A DNA stretch of 64,000 bases from Alphaproteobacteria bacterium (lineage in GTDB: Bacteria; Pseudomonadota; Alphaproteobacteria; Rhodobacterales; Rhodobacteraceae), in assembly GCA_029289325.1 (NCBI GenBank), contig JARFTV010000007.1, positions 1 to 64,000 on the forward strand, given 5' to 3'. Made by a program: the position numbers and the translations under genes. The notes under the pieces were generated by a model, which saw only the letters and a program-made list of their open reading frames with translations, was not told where the DNA came from and searched no databases. Shown here piece by piece: positions 1-9,046 of the stretch; positions within the stretch are counted from its first letter, which is position 1; every line of letters begins with the position of its first letter.

Positions 1-620
1 AGGCAGTTCATCGAATTGGCGGTGAACATCCCCGAACAGGAGCCGCAGGTCGGGCAGGCCGCACGTTCGATCTGCTTGACCTCCTCGTCGGTCACGGCGT
101 CATCTGCGGCGGCGACCATTGCGTCCACAAGGTCAAGCGCGACCTCCTTGCCGCGCAGCGTGATCTTCCCGGCCTCCATCGGTCCGCCCGAGACGAAGAC
201 CACAGGAATATTCAGTCGCATCGCGGCCATAAGCATGCCCGGGGTGATCTTGTCGCAGTTCGAGATGCAGACCATGGCATCGGCGCAATGCGCATTGACC
301 ATGTATTCCACGCTGTCGGCGATCAGTTCGCGCGAGGGAAGCGAATAGAGCATCCCGTCATGGCCCATGGCGATGCCGTCGTCCACGGCGATGGTGTTGA
401 ATTCCTTGGCGACGCCACCAGCCGCCTCGATTTCGCGTGCCACCAGCTGGCCGAGATCCTTTAGGTGGACGTGGCCCGGAACGAACTGGGTGAAGGAGTT
501 GACGACGGCGATGATCGGCTTGCCGAAATCCTCGTCCTTCATGCCGGTGGCGCGCCAGAGACCGCGGGCCCCCGCCATGTTGCGGCCATGGGTGGTTGTG
601 CGGGAGCGGTAGGCGGGCAT
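1..620 (-). CDS. ilvD: Dihydroxy-acid dehydratase, N-terminal part (runs off the window)
   Basis: IlvD dehydrates 2,3-dihydroxy acids to 2-keto acids in valine and isoleucine synthesis and uses an Fe-S cluster. The minus-strand frame starting at the ATG complementary to 618-620 begins [20 protein letters not shown] and continues with [49 protein letters not shown] and [12 protein letters not shown]. It reaches [18 protein letters not shown] at the window edge. The cysteines in NCDK and CPTCGSC are the family's cluster ligands. About 206 of roughly 570-610 residues are present. It is divergent from the ABC importer to its right and shows no sign of damage. Confidence 0.95.
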   Translation of the reverse strand, partial: MPAYRSRTTTHGRNMAGARGLWRATGMKDEDFGKPIIAVVNSFTQFVPGHVHLKDLGQLVAREIEAAGGVAKEFNTIAVDDGIAMGHDGMLYSLPSRELIADSVEYMVNAHCADAMVCISNCDKITPGMLMAAMRLNIPVVFVSGGPMEAGKITLRGKEVALDLVDAMVAAADDAVTDEEVKQIERAACPTCGSCSGMFTANSMNC

Positions 621-869
621 CGGGACCTCGGTTGTTGCAGGGGAAGGGGGCAGGGGTCGAAAGCGCCCTTTTCTTAGTGGCAGGTGCGGGCATGATCAAC
701 AGTCGCCGGGTCGCACCCCAGGCCGGACAGCGCGGGCCGAGGATGCGGCGCGCGGCGAGGCGATCGAACATCGTGCTGGAAATCCGCAGGACTCCATCCT
801 AACAAGGTTAGACAAGAAACTGTCACGGCCCCGCGTTAGAACGAGGTCGCCCAAAACGGAGGATGCAAA

Positions 870-1973
870 ATGAAGATCAGGACAATGCTTGCACGGACCG
901 CGAGCCTGGTGGCCATGCTGTCGGCGACGGCCGTTTCTGCCCAATCGCTGGAAGAGATCGAGGCCGCCGCCAAGGCCGAGGGGATGCTGACCACCATCGC
1001 CCTGCCGCATGACTGGTGCGGCTACGGCGATGTCATCGCCGGCTTCAAGGCCAAGTATCCGGAAATCAAGGTCAATGAGCTGAACCCCGACGCCGGTTCC
1101 GCCGACGAAATCGAGGCGATCAAGGCGAACAAGGACAACAAGGGCCCGCAGGCTCCCGACGTGATCGACGTGGGTCTGGCCTTCGGTCCGCAGGCCAAGG
1201 CCGAAGGGCTTACTCAGCCGCACAAGGTTGCGACCTGGGACGAGATCCCGGCCGAGATCAAGGATGCCGACGGTCACTGGTACGGCGACTATTACGGCGT
1301 GATGTCCTTCATGGTGAACACGGACCTGGTCGAGAACGTGCCGCAGGACTGGTCGGATCTGCTGAAGCCGGAATACGCCGGGCAGGTTGCGCTGGCAGGT
1401 GACCCGCGGGCGTCGAACCAGGCGATCCTGGCGGTTCTGGCCGCGGGCATGGCGTCTGGTGCCGCTCCGGGCGAAGAGGCCGGCAAGGCGGGGCTTGAGT
1501 TCTTCAAGCAACTGAACGAGGCGGGCAACTTCGTTCCGGTCATCGGCAAGGCCGGCACGCTGGCGCAGGGCACGACGCCCATCGTCATCATGTGGGACTA
1601 CAATGCCCTCGCCGCGCGCGATACGCTGGCCGGCAACCCGCCGGTCGAAGTGGTGGTTCCGAAGTCGGGCGTCCTGGCCGGTGTCTATGTCCAGGCCGTC
1701 AGCGCCTACGCGCCGCAGCCGAATGCCGCGAAACTGTGGATGGAGTACCTTTACAGCGACGAGGGGCAGCTTGGCTGGCTGAAGGGCTACTGCCACCCGG
1801 CACGGTTCAACGCGATGGTCGCTGCCGGCAAGGTCCCGCAAGAGCTGCTCGAGGCGCTGCCCCCGGCGGAATCGTATGAAGCCGCCTATTTCCCGACGCT
1901 GGAAGAGGTAGACGCGAACAAAGCCGCCGTCACTGCGGGCTGGGACGCCACTGTCGGCGCCAACGTTCAGTGA
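870..1973 (+). CDS. ABC transporter substrate-binding protein (extracellular solute-binding family 1, PotD/AfuA-like)
   Basis: A 367-residue periplasmic binding protein and first gene of a complete importer operon. The start follows a clear GGAGG element. Residues 1-24 form a signal peptide (KIRTM, hydrophobic core, VSAQ cleavage region). The mature part has the family 1/8 fold features DVIDVGLAFGPQAKAEGL and MWDYNALAARDTLAG. The next genes are two PotB/PotC-like permeases and a PotA-like ATPase. These transporters take up polyamines, iron(III), thiamine or phosphonates; the sequence alone does not settle which. A strong hairpin directly downstream probably makes this binding protein more abundant than the membrane subunits. 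Confidence 0.9.
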   Translation: MKIRTMLARTASLVAMLSATAVSAQSLEEIEAAAKAEGMLTTIALPHDWCGYGDVIAGFKAKYPEIKVNELNPDAGSADEIEAIKANKDNKGPQAPDVIDVGLAFGPQAKAEGLTQPHKVATWDEIPAEIKDADGHWYGDYYGVMSFMVNTDLVENVPQDWSDLLKPEYAGQVALAGDPRASNQAILAVLAAGMASGAAPGEEAGKAGLEFFKQLNEAGNFVPVIGKAGTLAQGTTPIVIMWDYNALAARDTLAGNPPVEVVVPKSGVLAGVYVQAVSAYAPQPNAAKLWMEYLYSDEGQLGWLKGYCHPARFNAMVAAGKVPQELLEALPPAESYEAAYFPTLEEVDANKAAVTAGWDATVGANVQ

Positions 1974-1989
1974 TCTGACCTGCCATCTG

Positions 1990-2015
1990 CCCGCCCCGGT
2001 CCTGACCGGGGCGGG
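1990..2015 (+). terminator. Intercistronic hairpin between binding protein and permease genes
   Basis: A perfect 11-bp stem, CCCGCCCCGGT paired with ACCGGGGCGGG, encloses the 4-nt loop CCTG. It has only a short T-containing tail (TCTCT). It lies 16 bp after the binding-protein stop and 50 bp before the permease start. This placement is typical of partial terminators or 3' stabilising stem-loops in ABC importer operons, where the first gene must be made in excess. Confidence 0.75.
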
Positions 2016-2065
2016 TCTCTCATCAGGGCCGCCAGACGTCCTGGGAGATCGACACAGGGGGACCC

Positions 2066-2941
2066 ATGTCAAAATTTCAGCTGCGCCGCCCGGCCAAACG
2101 GCGCCTGCCCCTAGAATGGCTCGGCATCCTGCCTTTCGTGGCCTTCGCGATGCTGTTTCTGGTCCTGCCGACGATGAAGATCGTGGTTGGGGCCTTCCAG
2201 ACCTCCGACGGCGGCTTCACGCTGCAGAACCTGATCGACCTGAACACGGCCTCGATCCGCAGTGCCTACTGGACCTCGATCAAACTGTCGCTTATCACAG
2301 CGCTGCTGGGCTGTGCGGTGGGCTTTGCCATGGCCTCCGCCGTGGTGTTCGGCGGCCTGCCGAAGCGCGTCCGCAGCCCGTTGCTGACCTTTTCGGGAGT
2401 CGCCTCGAACTTCGCCGGGGTGCCGCTGGCCTTTGCCTTCATCGCCACGATCGGCCCCGCCGGCCTTATCACGCTGGAACTGCGTGACTTGGGGATCAAC
2501 CTGCGCGCCTATGGCTTCAACCTGCTGAGCTTCTGGGGGCTGGTCGTCACCTACCTGTTCTTCCAGATCCCATTGATGATCCTCATCATCATCCCTGCAC
2601 TTGACGGGCTGAAGCGCGAGTGGCGCGAGGCGGCGGATGTGCTTGGCGCAACAAGCCTGCAATACTGGCGGATGGTGGCACTGCCGATCCTGTTCCCCTC
2701 ATTGCTGGGGACCTTCGCGCTGCTGTTCGCCAACGCCTTCGGAGCGGTCGCAACCGCCTTTGCCCTGACGGGGCCGCAGCTGAACATAGTGCCGATCAAG
2801 CTGTTCGCGCAGATCCGGGGGGATGTGCTGGGCAATCCGAACCTGGGCTATGCCCTGGCCTTCGGGATGATCGTAATCACCGGGCTGGCCAATGTGACCT
2901 ACATCGTCCTCAGGACCCGGTCGGAAAGGTGGCTGAAATGA
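2066..2941 (+). CDS. ABC transporter permease (PotB-like)
   Basis: A 291-residue inner-membrane permease with about six transmembrane segments; the first is near residues 17-37. The cytoplasmic loop contains EAADVLGATSLQYWRMVALPIL, the EAA motif that contacts the ATPase. The start follows GGGGGAC and the gene ends in an ATGA overlap with the second permease, showing translational coupling. It belongs to the binding-protein-dependent transport system inner membrane family 1. Substrate unknown. Confidence 0.92.
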   Translation: MSKFQLRRPAKRRLPLEWLGILPFVAFAMLFLVLPTMKIVVGAFQTSDGGFTLQNLIDLNTASIRSAYWTSIKLSLITALLGCAVGFAMASAVVFGGLPKRVRSPLLTFSGVASNFAGVPLAFAFIATIGPAGLITLELRDLGINLRAYGFNLLSFWGLVVTYLFFQIPLMILIIIPALDGLKREWREAADVLGATSLQYWRMVALPILFPSLLGTFALLFANAFGAVATAFALTGPQLNIVPIKLFAQIRGDVLGNPNLGYALAFGMIVITGLANVTYIVLRTRSERWLK

Positions 2942-3720
2942 CCCGCTTCCTGGCCTGGACGGCTTTCCTGCTGGGGGTACTGTATTTCATCCTGCCGTTG
3001 ATCGGCATGACCGAATTCAGCCTGAAGATGCGGCGGGGGGAGTACTCCTTTGACGCCTATCGCGCTGTGTTCGGCGATCCGCGGTTCTGGGAGACGTTCA
3101 GCTATTCTTTGACGCTGGCGGCCGCGACGATCGTTTTCGGCGTCCTTTTGGTGGTGCCTACAGCCTATTGGGTGCGTCTCAAGCTGCCGCAGGCGCGCCC
3201 GATCATCGAGTTCATCACGCTGCTGCCGCTGGTGATCCCGGCGATCGTGATCGTTTTCGGCTATATCCGGCTGTACAACACATCGTCGATCCTGCCTCTG
3301 ACCGGTTCTGCGCTGGGAACGGATATCCTGTTGACCATGGGCTATGCCACGCTGGCGCTGCCCTACATGTACCGCGCGGTGGATACCGGGTTGCGCACGA
3401 TCGACGTCGCCACCCTGACCGAGGCGGCGCAATCGCTGGGCGCCGGCTGGTTCACCATCCTGGCACGGATCATCCTGCCGAACGTGCTGGTGGCGGTCCT
3501 GTCCGGGGCCTTCCTGACGTTGGCCATCGTCATCGGCGAATTCACCATGGCGGCGCTTCTGAACCGCCCGGCATTCGGTCCGTTCATGCAGCTTCTGGGC
3601 GCCAACCGCGCCTATGAGCCGCCTGCGCTGGCCGTGATCGCCTTCGCAATCACCTGGGGGTGCATGGGGCTGATCCAGCTTGTCACCCGGTTTTCGAAAC
3701 ATGAAAGGGCTAAGGTCTGA
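2938..3720 (+). CDS. ABC transporter permease (PotC-like)
   Basis: A 260-residue second permease. The ATG at 2938 overlaps the stop of the upstream permease (ATGA), which fixes the start; a longer open frame upstream is out-of-frame readthrough of the first permease. The EAA loop is TEAAQSLGAGWFTILARIIL, around residues 160-179. The product starts with a transmembrane helix (FLAWTAFLLGVLYFILPLIG). It overlaps the ATPase gene by one base (TGATG). It is the heterodimer partner of the preceding gene. Confidence 0.92.
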   Translation: MTRFLAWTAFLLGVLYFILPLIGMTEFSLKMRRGEYSFDAYRAVFGDPRFWETFSYSLTLAAATIVFGVLLVVPTAYWVRLKLPQARPIIEFITLLPLVIPAIVIVFGYIRLYNTSSILPLTGSALGTDILLTMGYATLALPYMYRAVDTGLRTIDVATLTEAAQSLGAGWFTILARIILPNVLVAVLSGAFLTLAIVIGEFTMAALLNRPAFGPFMQLLGANRAYEPPALAVIAFAITWGCMGLIQLVTRFSKHERAKV

Positions 3721-4781
3721 TGGCCTTTCTTGAGCTGAGCAACCTCGAAAAGGTCTTTGGCACCAACCGCGTCGTCACGGACTTCACCATGGGCATCGAG
3801 AAGGGCGAGTTCGTCTCGCTGCTCGGGCCCTCGGGCTGCGGCAAGACGACGGTGCTGCGGATGGTGGCGGGATTCGAGACGCCGACCTCGGGCGCGATCC
3901 GGATCGATGGGCAGGACGTGACTGGGCAGCGGACCAACCAGCGTGCCATCGGAATGATGTTCCAGGCCTATGCGCTGTTCCCGAACATGACGGTGGCCGA
4001 CAACGTGGGCTTCGGCCTGAAGGTCAAGGGCGTCCCGCGGGAGGAGCGCAAGGATCGCGTGGCCGAGATGCTGCGGCTGATCGGTCTCCCGGATCTGGGC
4101 AGCCGCTTTCCCTTCCAGCTGTCGGGCGGCCAGCAGCAGCGGGTTGCTCTGGCCCGCGCCCTTGCGCCGCGGCCTCGGGTGCTCCTCCTCGACGAGCCGC
4201 TGTCGGCGCTGGATGCAAAGGTGCGCGTCTCGTTGCGCAATGAGATCCGCGATATCCAGCGGGAGTTGGGGATCACCGCGATCTTCGTGACACATGACCA
4301 GGAAGAGGCCATGTCGATCTCGGACCGGATCGTGGTCATGAATGGGGGGATCGCCGAACAGGTCGGCGCACCGTTCGAGATCTACAACAACCCGCGCACC
4401 CGATTCGTAGCGGGTTTTGTCGGCACGTTGAACATGCTGAGCGCGACGGTGGAGGATCCGGCAGAGCGGATGCTGACGCTTGCGGGCCAGCGGGTCGTCC
4501 TTGCCCGGGGCGAGATTGCGACGCCTCGTGGTGAGACGGTGACGCTGGCGCTGCGGCCGGAGGCGATCCACCTCGGCCGGGCCGAGGGCTGCGAGGTCGC
4601 GCTGCCAGCGACGGTCGAGGAGGTGCATTTCCTTGGATCGGTGATCCGGATCCGGGCGCGTGTCGCGGGCACCGTCGTCGCGCTGGATACGTTCAATCGC
4701 CCCGACCAGCCGCCGCCACCGCCAGGTAGCGCGGCCGAGATCAGCTTCGCAGCGCGCGACGTGATCTTGCTGGCGGACTAG
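3720..4781 (+). CDS. ABC transporter ATP-binding protein (PotA-like, with TOBE domain)
   Basis: A 353-residue ATPase that powers the importer encoded just upstream. Walker A is GPSGCGKTT (about residues 36-44), the Q-loop lies at MFQAYALFPNMT, the signature is LSGGQQQRVALARAL, Walker B is VLLLDEPLSALD, and the switch histidine is in FVTHDQEEAM. The C-terminal ~110 residues form a TOBE-type regulatory domain. It closes the operon; the next gene is on the opposite strand. The closest function-known groups are spermidine/putrescine, iron(III) and phosphonate ATPases. Confidence 0.95.
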   Translation: MAFLELSNLEKVFGTNRVVTDFTMGIEKGEFVSLLGPSGCGKTTVLRMVAGFETPTSGAIRIDGQDVTGQRTNQRAIGMMFQAYALFPNMTVADNVGFGLKVKGVPREERKDRVAEMLRLIGLPDLGSRFPFQLSGGQQQRVALARALAPRPRVLLLDEPLSALDAKVRVSLRNEIRDIQRELGITAIFVTHDQEEAMSISDRIVVMNGGIAEQVGAPFEIYNNPRTRFVAGFVGTLNMLSATVEDPAERMLTLAGQRVVLARGEIATPRGETVTLALRPEAIHLGRAEGCEVALPATVEEVHFLGSVIRIRARVAGTVVALDTFNRPDQPPPPPGSAAEISFAARDVILLAD

Positions 4782-4859
4782 CGGGCTGGTCCCGCCTTGG
4801 CCGCGTTGCGGCTGGGGTGGATCGGCCCGCCAGGTGGTGGCCAGGGATGCCGGGATGGG

Positions 4860-6002
4860 TCAAGCGTTACCGTGTGGGCGCCCTATGGTGCCCCGATCCA
4901 GGGCGCGGCGCATCGCGGAGACGGCCTCGTCGATGCGGGCGGGATCCTTCAGGAGGCTCCCGCCGAGGAGATAGACCACGTCCTGGCCGTACATCGCCTG
5001 CATTTCGGCGGCGCGGGCGACATTCATCCCGCCGCCCGGGCTGGGCAGCATGGGCAAGCCGGGGCCATCGGGCATCCGACAGGCGTCGGCGATCTGCAGA
5101 CATTCGGCGGCGGTAAAGCCGAAGCGACCTCCGACGTTGGGGAAGACCGAGATGTCGGATCCTGCAAGCCGCTGAAGCGTGCCGAAAAGGACTCCGTGGT
5201 CGACGCCGGTATCCGGGGCCAGGACGTAAGGGCCGAGGAAGGAGGGATGTGTCATCACCGGAAGGTTCAGGTTGGCGTCCATCGCGATCCGGTGGACGAG
5301 GCCGAATCCGAAGAGGCCGGGCATGACAAGGACACCATCCGCGCCGGCCTCCTTGAGAAAGCGGAGGTTCCGCTCGATCTCATCCGGGCGGCCGGAGAGG
5401 TTGGGGAAGTAAAGCGTACGGCGGCCCGTCTCGGCCCGCGCCTTGGCCATTGCGGCGCAGACCGCCTCGACCCGCGCGCGGAAACGGGCGGTGGGCTGGC
5501 TGGCCAGACCGTGATCCTCTTTCACGATATCGGCGCCACCGTGGACACAGCCTGCAGCGAGGCGGGCGAAATCGGCGGGGGCAAGCCCCATCGGCTTCAG
5601 CACCGGGGCGATCATCCCGCCGGTTGTCCGGCCGCAGAGCGCCCGGAGGCCCGCGATGCCGAAGCGAGGGCCGGGGAAGCGCGCCGTCATCTCCGGGCCG
5701 GGATTGACGGCGGTGACGCGGATGCCCTGCTGGATCGAGGAATTGCCGAAAACCACGTTCAGGAACTGGGTATACTCCTCTCCCGCGCTGTCGGGGGAGT
5801 AGCTGATGGTTGCCTGCCAGACGCCTTCGGCGAGGGGATCGATGTCCTCCACGCGGCCGAGGATCTCGTCCGCCACATAGCCTGCGGGCACCACATCGCG
5901 GGGGATTTCCACGGTCTGTTCCAGTGCGATGCCTTCGGCGCGGGCCAGAGCTTCCTCCCGCGAGGTGGCCCGCAGGCGGTAGGTAACGGTGAAACGGGCC
6001 AT
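4860..6002 (-). CDS. RuBisCO-like protein (form IV)
   Basis: A 380-residue member of the RuBisCO large-subunit superfamily. The active-site region keeps the lysine of IAPVLKPMGL (K136) and the equivalent of the carbamylated lysine in GGADIVKEDHGL (K161). The glutamate of the true RuBisCO KDDE motif is replaced by histidine (KEDH), and loop 6 does not show the catalytic lysine pattern. It therefore should not fix CO2. Known RuBisCO-like proteins enolise or isomerise phosphorylated sugars in methionine salvage, the R. rubrum methylthioribulose-1-phosphate route, or apionate catabolism. It is the last gene of the operon with a split transketolase and an RbsABC importer, and mtnK/mtnA lie nearby. 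Its start abuts the transketolase stop. Exact reaction unknown. Confidence 0.93.
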   Translation of the reverse strand: MARFTVTYRLRATSREEALARAEGIALEQTVEIPRDVVPAGYVADEILGRVEDIDPLAEGVWQATISYSPDSAGEEYTQFLNVVFGNSSIQQGIRVTAVNPGPEMTARFPGPRFGIAGLRALCGRTTGGMIAPVLKPMGLAPADFARLAAGCVHGGADIVKEDHGLASQPTARFRARVEAVCAAMAKARAETGRRTLYFPNLSGRPDEIERNLRFLKEAGADGVLVMPGLFGFGLVHRIAMDANLNLPVMTHPSFLGPYVLAPDTGVDHGVLFGTLQRLAGSDISVFPNVGGRFGFTAAECLQIADACRMPDGPGLPMLPSPGGGMNVARAAEMQAMYGQDVVYLLGGSLLKDPARIDEAVSAMRRALDRGTIGRPHGNA

Positions 6003-7004
6003 CTACAGCGCCTCGGCCTTGACCAACGAGTGGACGGCGTCGATCCGGACAGCACCTAGCGCGTCCTCGTCGATCCCGGTACCCTTGCCCGTCAATCGTT
6101 CAACGGCGCGGACAAGCGACAACGCATCCATCCCATAGTGCTGCATCAGATAGGGGCGCGATCCGCCGTGGGCGTAGGTGTCCTGCAGCCCGAGGCGGAT
6201 CAGGCGGCGGGGTAGGCCCGCTTCGGCCAGCGCCTCTGCCACCATCGAGCCGATGCCGCCGGTGATGAGATGGTTTTCCAGCGTGACGACGCCGTGGCGG
6301 ACACTTGCGGCGTGGTCGACGATTTGGGCGGCGTCGAAGGGTTTCAGGGTGTTCAGGTGCAGGTGGCGCACCGAAACGCCCGCGCGGGCCAGCGCGCCTC
6401 GGGCACGGATGGCCTCCTCGGTGGTGATCCCCGCGGTGACGACCAGCACGTCGTCGCCCTCGGAAAGGACGCGCATCCGGCCGATCCTGAGTGGTTCGGT
6501 GAAAAGACGCGGCACGGCCCCCCGCAGGATGCGGCAGTAGACCGGTCCGTCGACGGTATCCGCCTCGGCAACGATGCTTTCTACCTCGGTCGCGTCGCCG
6601 GCTTCCAGCACGGTCATGTTCGGGATCGTGCGAATGACCGAGATATCCTCGATCGCCTGGTGGGTCATGCCGCCAGGGGTGGTGACACCTGGCAGGAAGC
6701 CCATCAGCCGGACCTTGCGCCGAGGATAGGCGACAGAGGCCATGAGCTGGTCATAGGGGCGTCGGTATAGGAAAACGCCGAAGCTGTGCAGGAAGGGCCG
6801 GAAGCCCGCCAACCCAAGGCCGCCCGCAAAGGACAGCATGTTCTGTTCGGCCATGCCGAGCGAGAGAAACTGGTCGGGGTGACGGTCGCGGAAGCCATCG
6901 ATTTCGCAACTGGAGGTCAGGTCGGCGGACAGGCACAGGACCTCGGGGTGCTGGGTCGCGTAAGCCTCGAAGGCCGAGGCATAGGGGCGGTTGACCATTT
7001 CCAT
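6003..7004 (-). CDS. Transketolase, C-terminal (pyrimidine-binding) subunit
   Basis: A 333-residue protein equal to the C-terminal half of a transketolase. It has the pyrimidine-binding domain (VLCLSADLTSSCEIDGF, FLSLGMAEQNMLSFAGGLG) with the catalytic glutamate in AEQNM. A transketolase C domain follows (VVTAGITTEEAIRA, LENHLITGGIGSMVAE). Its ATG overlaps the stop of the N-terminal subunit gene (ATGA) and its stop abuts the RuBisCO-like gene. Split transketolases of this kind occur in sugar catabolic operons, for example apulose-4-phosphate transketolase. Here the partner subunit appears broken, so activity is doubtful. Confidence 0.9.
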   Translation of the reverse strand: MEMVNRPYASAFEAYATQHPEVLCLSADLTSSCEIDGFRDRHPDQFLSLGMAEQNMLSFAGGLGLAGFRPFLHSFGVFLYRRPYDQLMASVAYPRRKVRLMGFLPGVTTPGGMTHQAIEDISVIRTIPNMTVLEAGDATEVESIVAEADTVDGPVYCRILRGAVPRLFTEPLRIGRMRVLSEGDDVLVVTAGITTEEAIRARGALARAGVSVRHLHLNTLKPFDAAQIVDHAASVRHGVVTLENHLITGGIGSMVAEALAEAGLPRRLIRLGLQDTYAHGGSRPYLMQHYGMDALSLVRAVERLTGKGTGIDEDALGAVRIDAVHSLVKAEAL

Positions 7005-7887
7005 CAGTGGGCCTCCAACGCGACGGGGGCGACGCCAAGCTCGGCGGCGATGTCCTGGTTCATGCGGGCGCGCTCTTCCTCGGACTTGAAGCGGACGTAG
7101 TGCAGGCGAGGGAAGCGGCTCATCAGGCTTTCCATGCCTTGGGTGGGTCGGGAATGGGCCAGCACGATCAACGGGCGGCCGGGGTGTGGGGTGGCGGCGG
7201 CGGCGCGCATGGCGGGCAGGTCGTGGGCGTCACATTCGGCCACCACGGCGCCGAAATCGCGGAACTTGGTGGCGATGTCGCCCACGGTCATCACGTCATC
7301 CATCGCGCCGTCGCATTGCTGGCGGTTCACGTCCATGATGGCCCAGAGGTTGTCGATCTCGTGGTGGGCGGCAGCCTGGACAGCCTCCCAGGTCTGACCC
7401 TCCTGGACCTCGCCGTCGGACATGAAGACACAGACGCGGCCGGTGTGGCCCAGTCTCTTGCGCCCGAAGGCCAGGCCTGCGGCGGTGGACAGGCCGATGC
7501 CAAGGGTCCCGTTGTGCACCTCCATGCCAGGGGAATGTTCGGCCCCGATCATCTCGACCGAAGAACCATCGCGGTTGAACATCTCCAGCCCCTCGGGCGC
7601 CATCCGGCCGACCTCGATCAGACAGGCATAGGCGACAAGGGCGTAATGGGCGGGGGCGATGAACAGGCGGTCGTGCACGGCGTCGAAGGGGCCATTGTAG
7701 CCCGCGCCGGTGACGTAATCGTGGTTCGTGGCCGAGGGCACGCCCGAGAAGGGCGGCGGCACCAACGGCATGGTGGAGGGGCCGAGGTTCAGGCCCTCGT
7801 TGTAGAGGAAGGCCAGCTGTTCGTGTGTTCGAAGACCCGGGCGCGGATGCCGCGCGCGACCTCTTCGGTGGTCTTTTCGTTTCGCAA
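7004..7887 (-). pseudogene. Transketolase, N-terminal (TPP-binding) subunit, frameshifted near 7825
   Basis: Thiamine-diphosphate subunit of the split transketolase. From a TTG at 7887 with an AGGAG element, the frame reads RNEKTTEEVARGIRARVFEHT. It then continues as nonsense and stops within about 11 codons. The rest of the protein (EQLAFLYNEGLNLGPS onward) lies in another frame. The family's segment between these pieces, usually of the type NNGGYLSQACSSAE, is missing. This fits a deletion of roughly 47 nt (estimated) at about 7820-7830. The downstream part is intact: MFNRDGSSVEMIGAEHSPGM, FMSDGEVQEGQTWEAVQAA and the TPP/Mg motif with DVNRQQCDG. It is either a real inactivating lesion or an assembly error. 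An in-frame stop just upstream of the TTG rules out a longer start. Confidence 0.75.
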
Positions 7888-7943
7888 GCGGGTGTCTCCT
7901 TAGGCAGTGGGGCGGGCCCGACGCGGCCCGCCCGGAGGGGTCG

Positions 7944-8981
7944 TCAGCGCGGCGGAAGCGCGATCCACGGCGCGGTGGCCACGTCGGCATGGGCGAAGGC
8001 TGGCAGCTTGGCGCCGAGTTCTTCCATGTTCTTGATATCCAGATCGTTCAGCATCGCCTGGGTGATCAAGGTCGGCGGGACGATGACGCTTTCGCCGGGG
8101 TTCTCGCCCGCCAGCAGCAAAGCCAGCGCGCGGACCGAGACCTCGCCCACCACGGCGGGGTTGGTCGCGGCGGTGGCCTTCCAGGAGGATCCGGGCTCGC
8201 GCATCAGCTGGATGTCGGCGGTCGAGACGTCGGCCGAATAGATCGAGACCTGGCCCGACATCCCCGCCTCGTCCACGGCGATCTTCACGCCTTTGGCGAA
8301 TTCGTCATAGGGGGCGAACATGACCTGGATATTCGGGTTGGCCGACAGGACCGAGCGCGCCTGGTTTGCGACCGAGTTGGCGATCGGGTTGTCCAGCGTA
8401 CCGAACATGGCGACTTCGTTGATGCCGGGATTGGCGGCCTTGACCTCTTTCCAGGTCTCGTCGCGGCGGTCCAGAGGCGCGATGCCGGGGACATAGACAT
8501 ATCCCGCGACCCATTCGGTACCGTTGTCGGCAATCGCCGCTTCCAATGCCAGACGGGCGAGGTCGCGGTCGGATTGCTCGATCTGCGGGATCGCCGGGTT
8601 CTCGACGTTCACGTCGAAGGCGACGACCTTGATGCCCGCGTCAACCGCGCGCTGTGCGGCTTCCTTCATCGACTCGGTCAGGCCGTGCTGGATGATGATC
8701 CCATCCACGCCAAGCGCGATGGCCTGGTCGACCATGTCGGCCTGAAGGGCCGCGTCCTGGCGGCTGTCGAAGACCTGAAGGTTCACGCCAAGCGCGGCCG
8801 ACTGCTTCTCGACGCCCGAGAGATAGGCTTGGAAGAAGTCGCCGGTCGACAGATAGCGGACGAGGGCGATGTTCACCTCGCCGGGGTTGTCGAAGGGCGC
8901 GGGGGCGTCCTGGGCAAGCGTAAGGGTCGGGACCAGCGCGACGCTGGTCACAAGGGCTGCGAAAGTCCGTCTGGAGATCAT
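7944..8981 (-). CDS. Sugar ABC transporter substrate-binding protein (periplasmic binding protein type 1, RbsB-like)
   Basis: A 345-residue periplasmic sugar-binding protein. Residues 1-23 are a signal peptide (MISRRTFAALVTSVALVPTL, then LAQ). The mature protein shows the type 1 fold typical of RbsB relatives: ADMVDQAIALGVDGIIIQHG, AAQRAVDAGIKVVAFDVNV and IQVMFAPYDEFAKGV. A good ribosome binding site (GGGAGGAACCG) precedes the ATG. It is the third gene of the importer-transketolase-RuBisCO-like operon. Context suggests a pentose or a 5-modified pentose as ligand; this is inference. Confidence 0.92.
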   Translation of the reverse strand: MISRRTFAALVTSVALVPTLTLAQDAPAPFDNPGEVNIALVRYLSTGDFFQAYLSGVEKQSAALGVNLQVFDSRQDAALQADMVDQAIALGVDGIIIQHGLTESMKEAAQRAVDAGIKVVAFDVNVENPAIPQIEQSDRDLARLALEAAIADNGTEWVAGYVYVPGIAPLDRRDETWKEVKAANPGINEVAMFGTLDNPIANSVANQARSVLSANPNIQVMFAPYDEFAKGVKIAVDEAGMSGQVSIYSADVSTADIQLMREPGSSWKATAATNPAVVGEVSVRALALLLAGENPGESVIVPPTLITQAMLNDLDIKNMEELGAKLPAFAHADVATAPWIALPPR

Positions 8982-9046
8982 CGGTTCCTCCCATTTCTCC
9001 GGTGGTGTCAGGTCCGGCCGCTTCTGTTGGCGGTCTGCCCGGCGGT

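Noticed and set aside
696-2072. Long minus-strand open frame opposite the binding-protein gene, and similar long frames at 4797-6059, 9002-10597, 15032-16786, 34546-36501, 41988-43436, 49897-51582 and 56700-59165
   Set aside because: They lie antisense to clearly recognised genes, have Arg/Gly/His/Asp-rich compositions typical of shadow frames in GC-rich DNA, and show no domain or ribosome site.
4781-4795. Terminator after the PotA-like gene (GCGGG-CTGGT-CCCGC)
   Set aside because: The stem is only 5 bp, overlaps the stop codon and has no T-rich tail.
4860-6002. True RuBisCO large subunit
   Set aside because: The catalytic KDDE motif is changed to KEDH, the loop-6 lysine pattern is missing, the protein is about 80-90 residues shorter than RuBisCO, and there is no phosphoribulokinase or small subunit.
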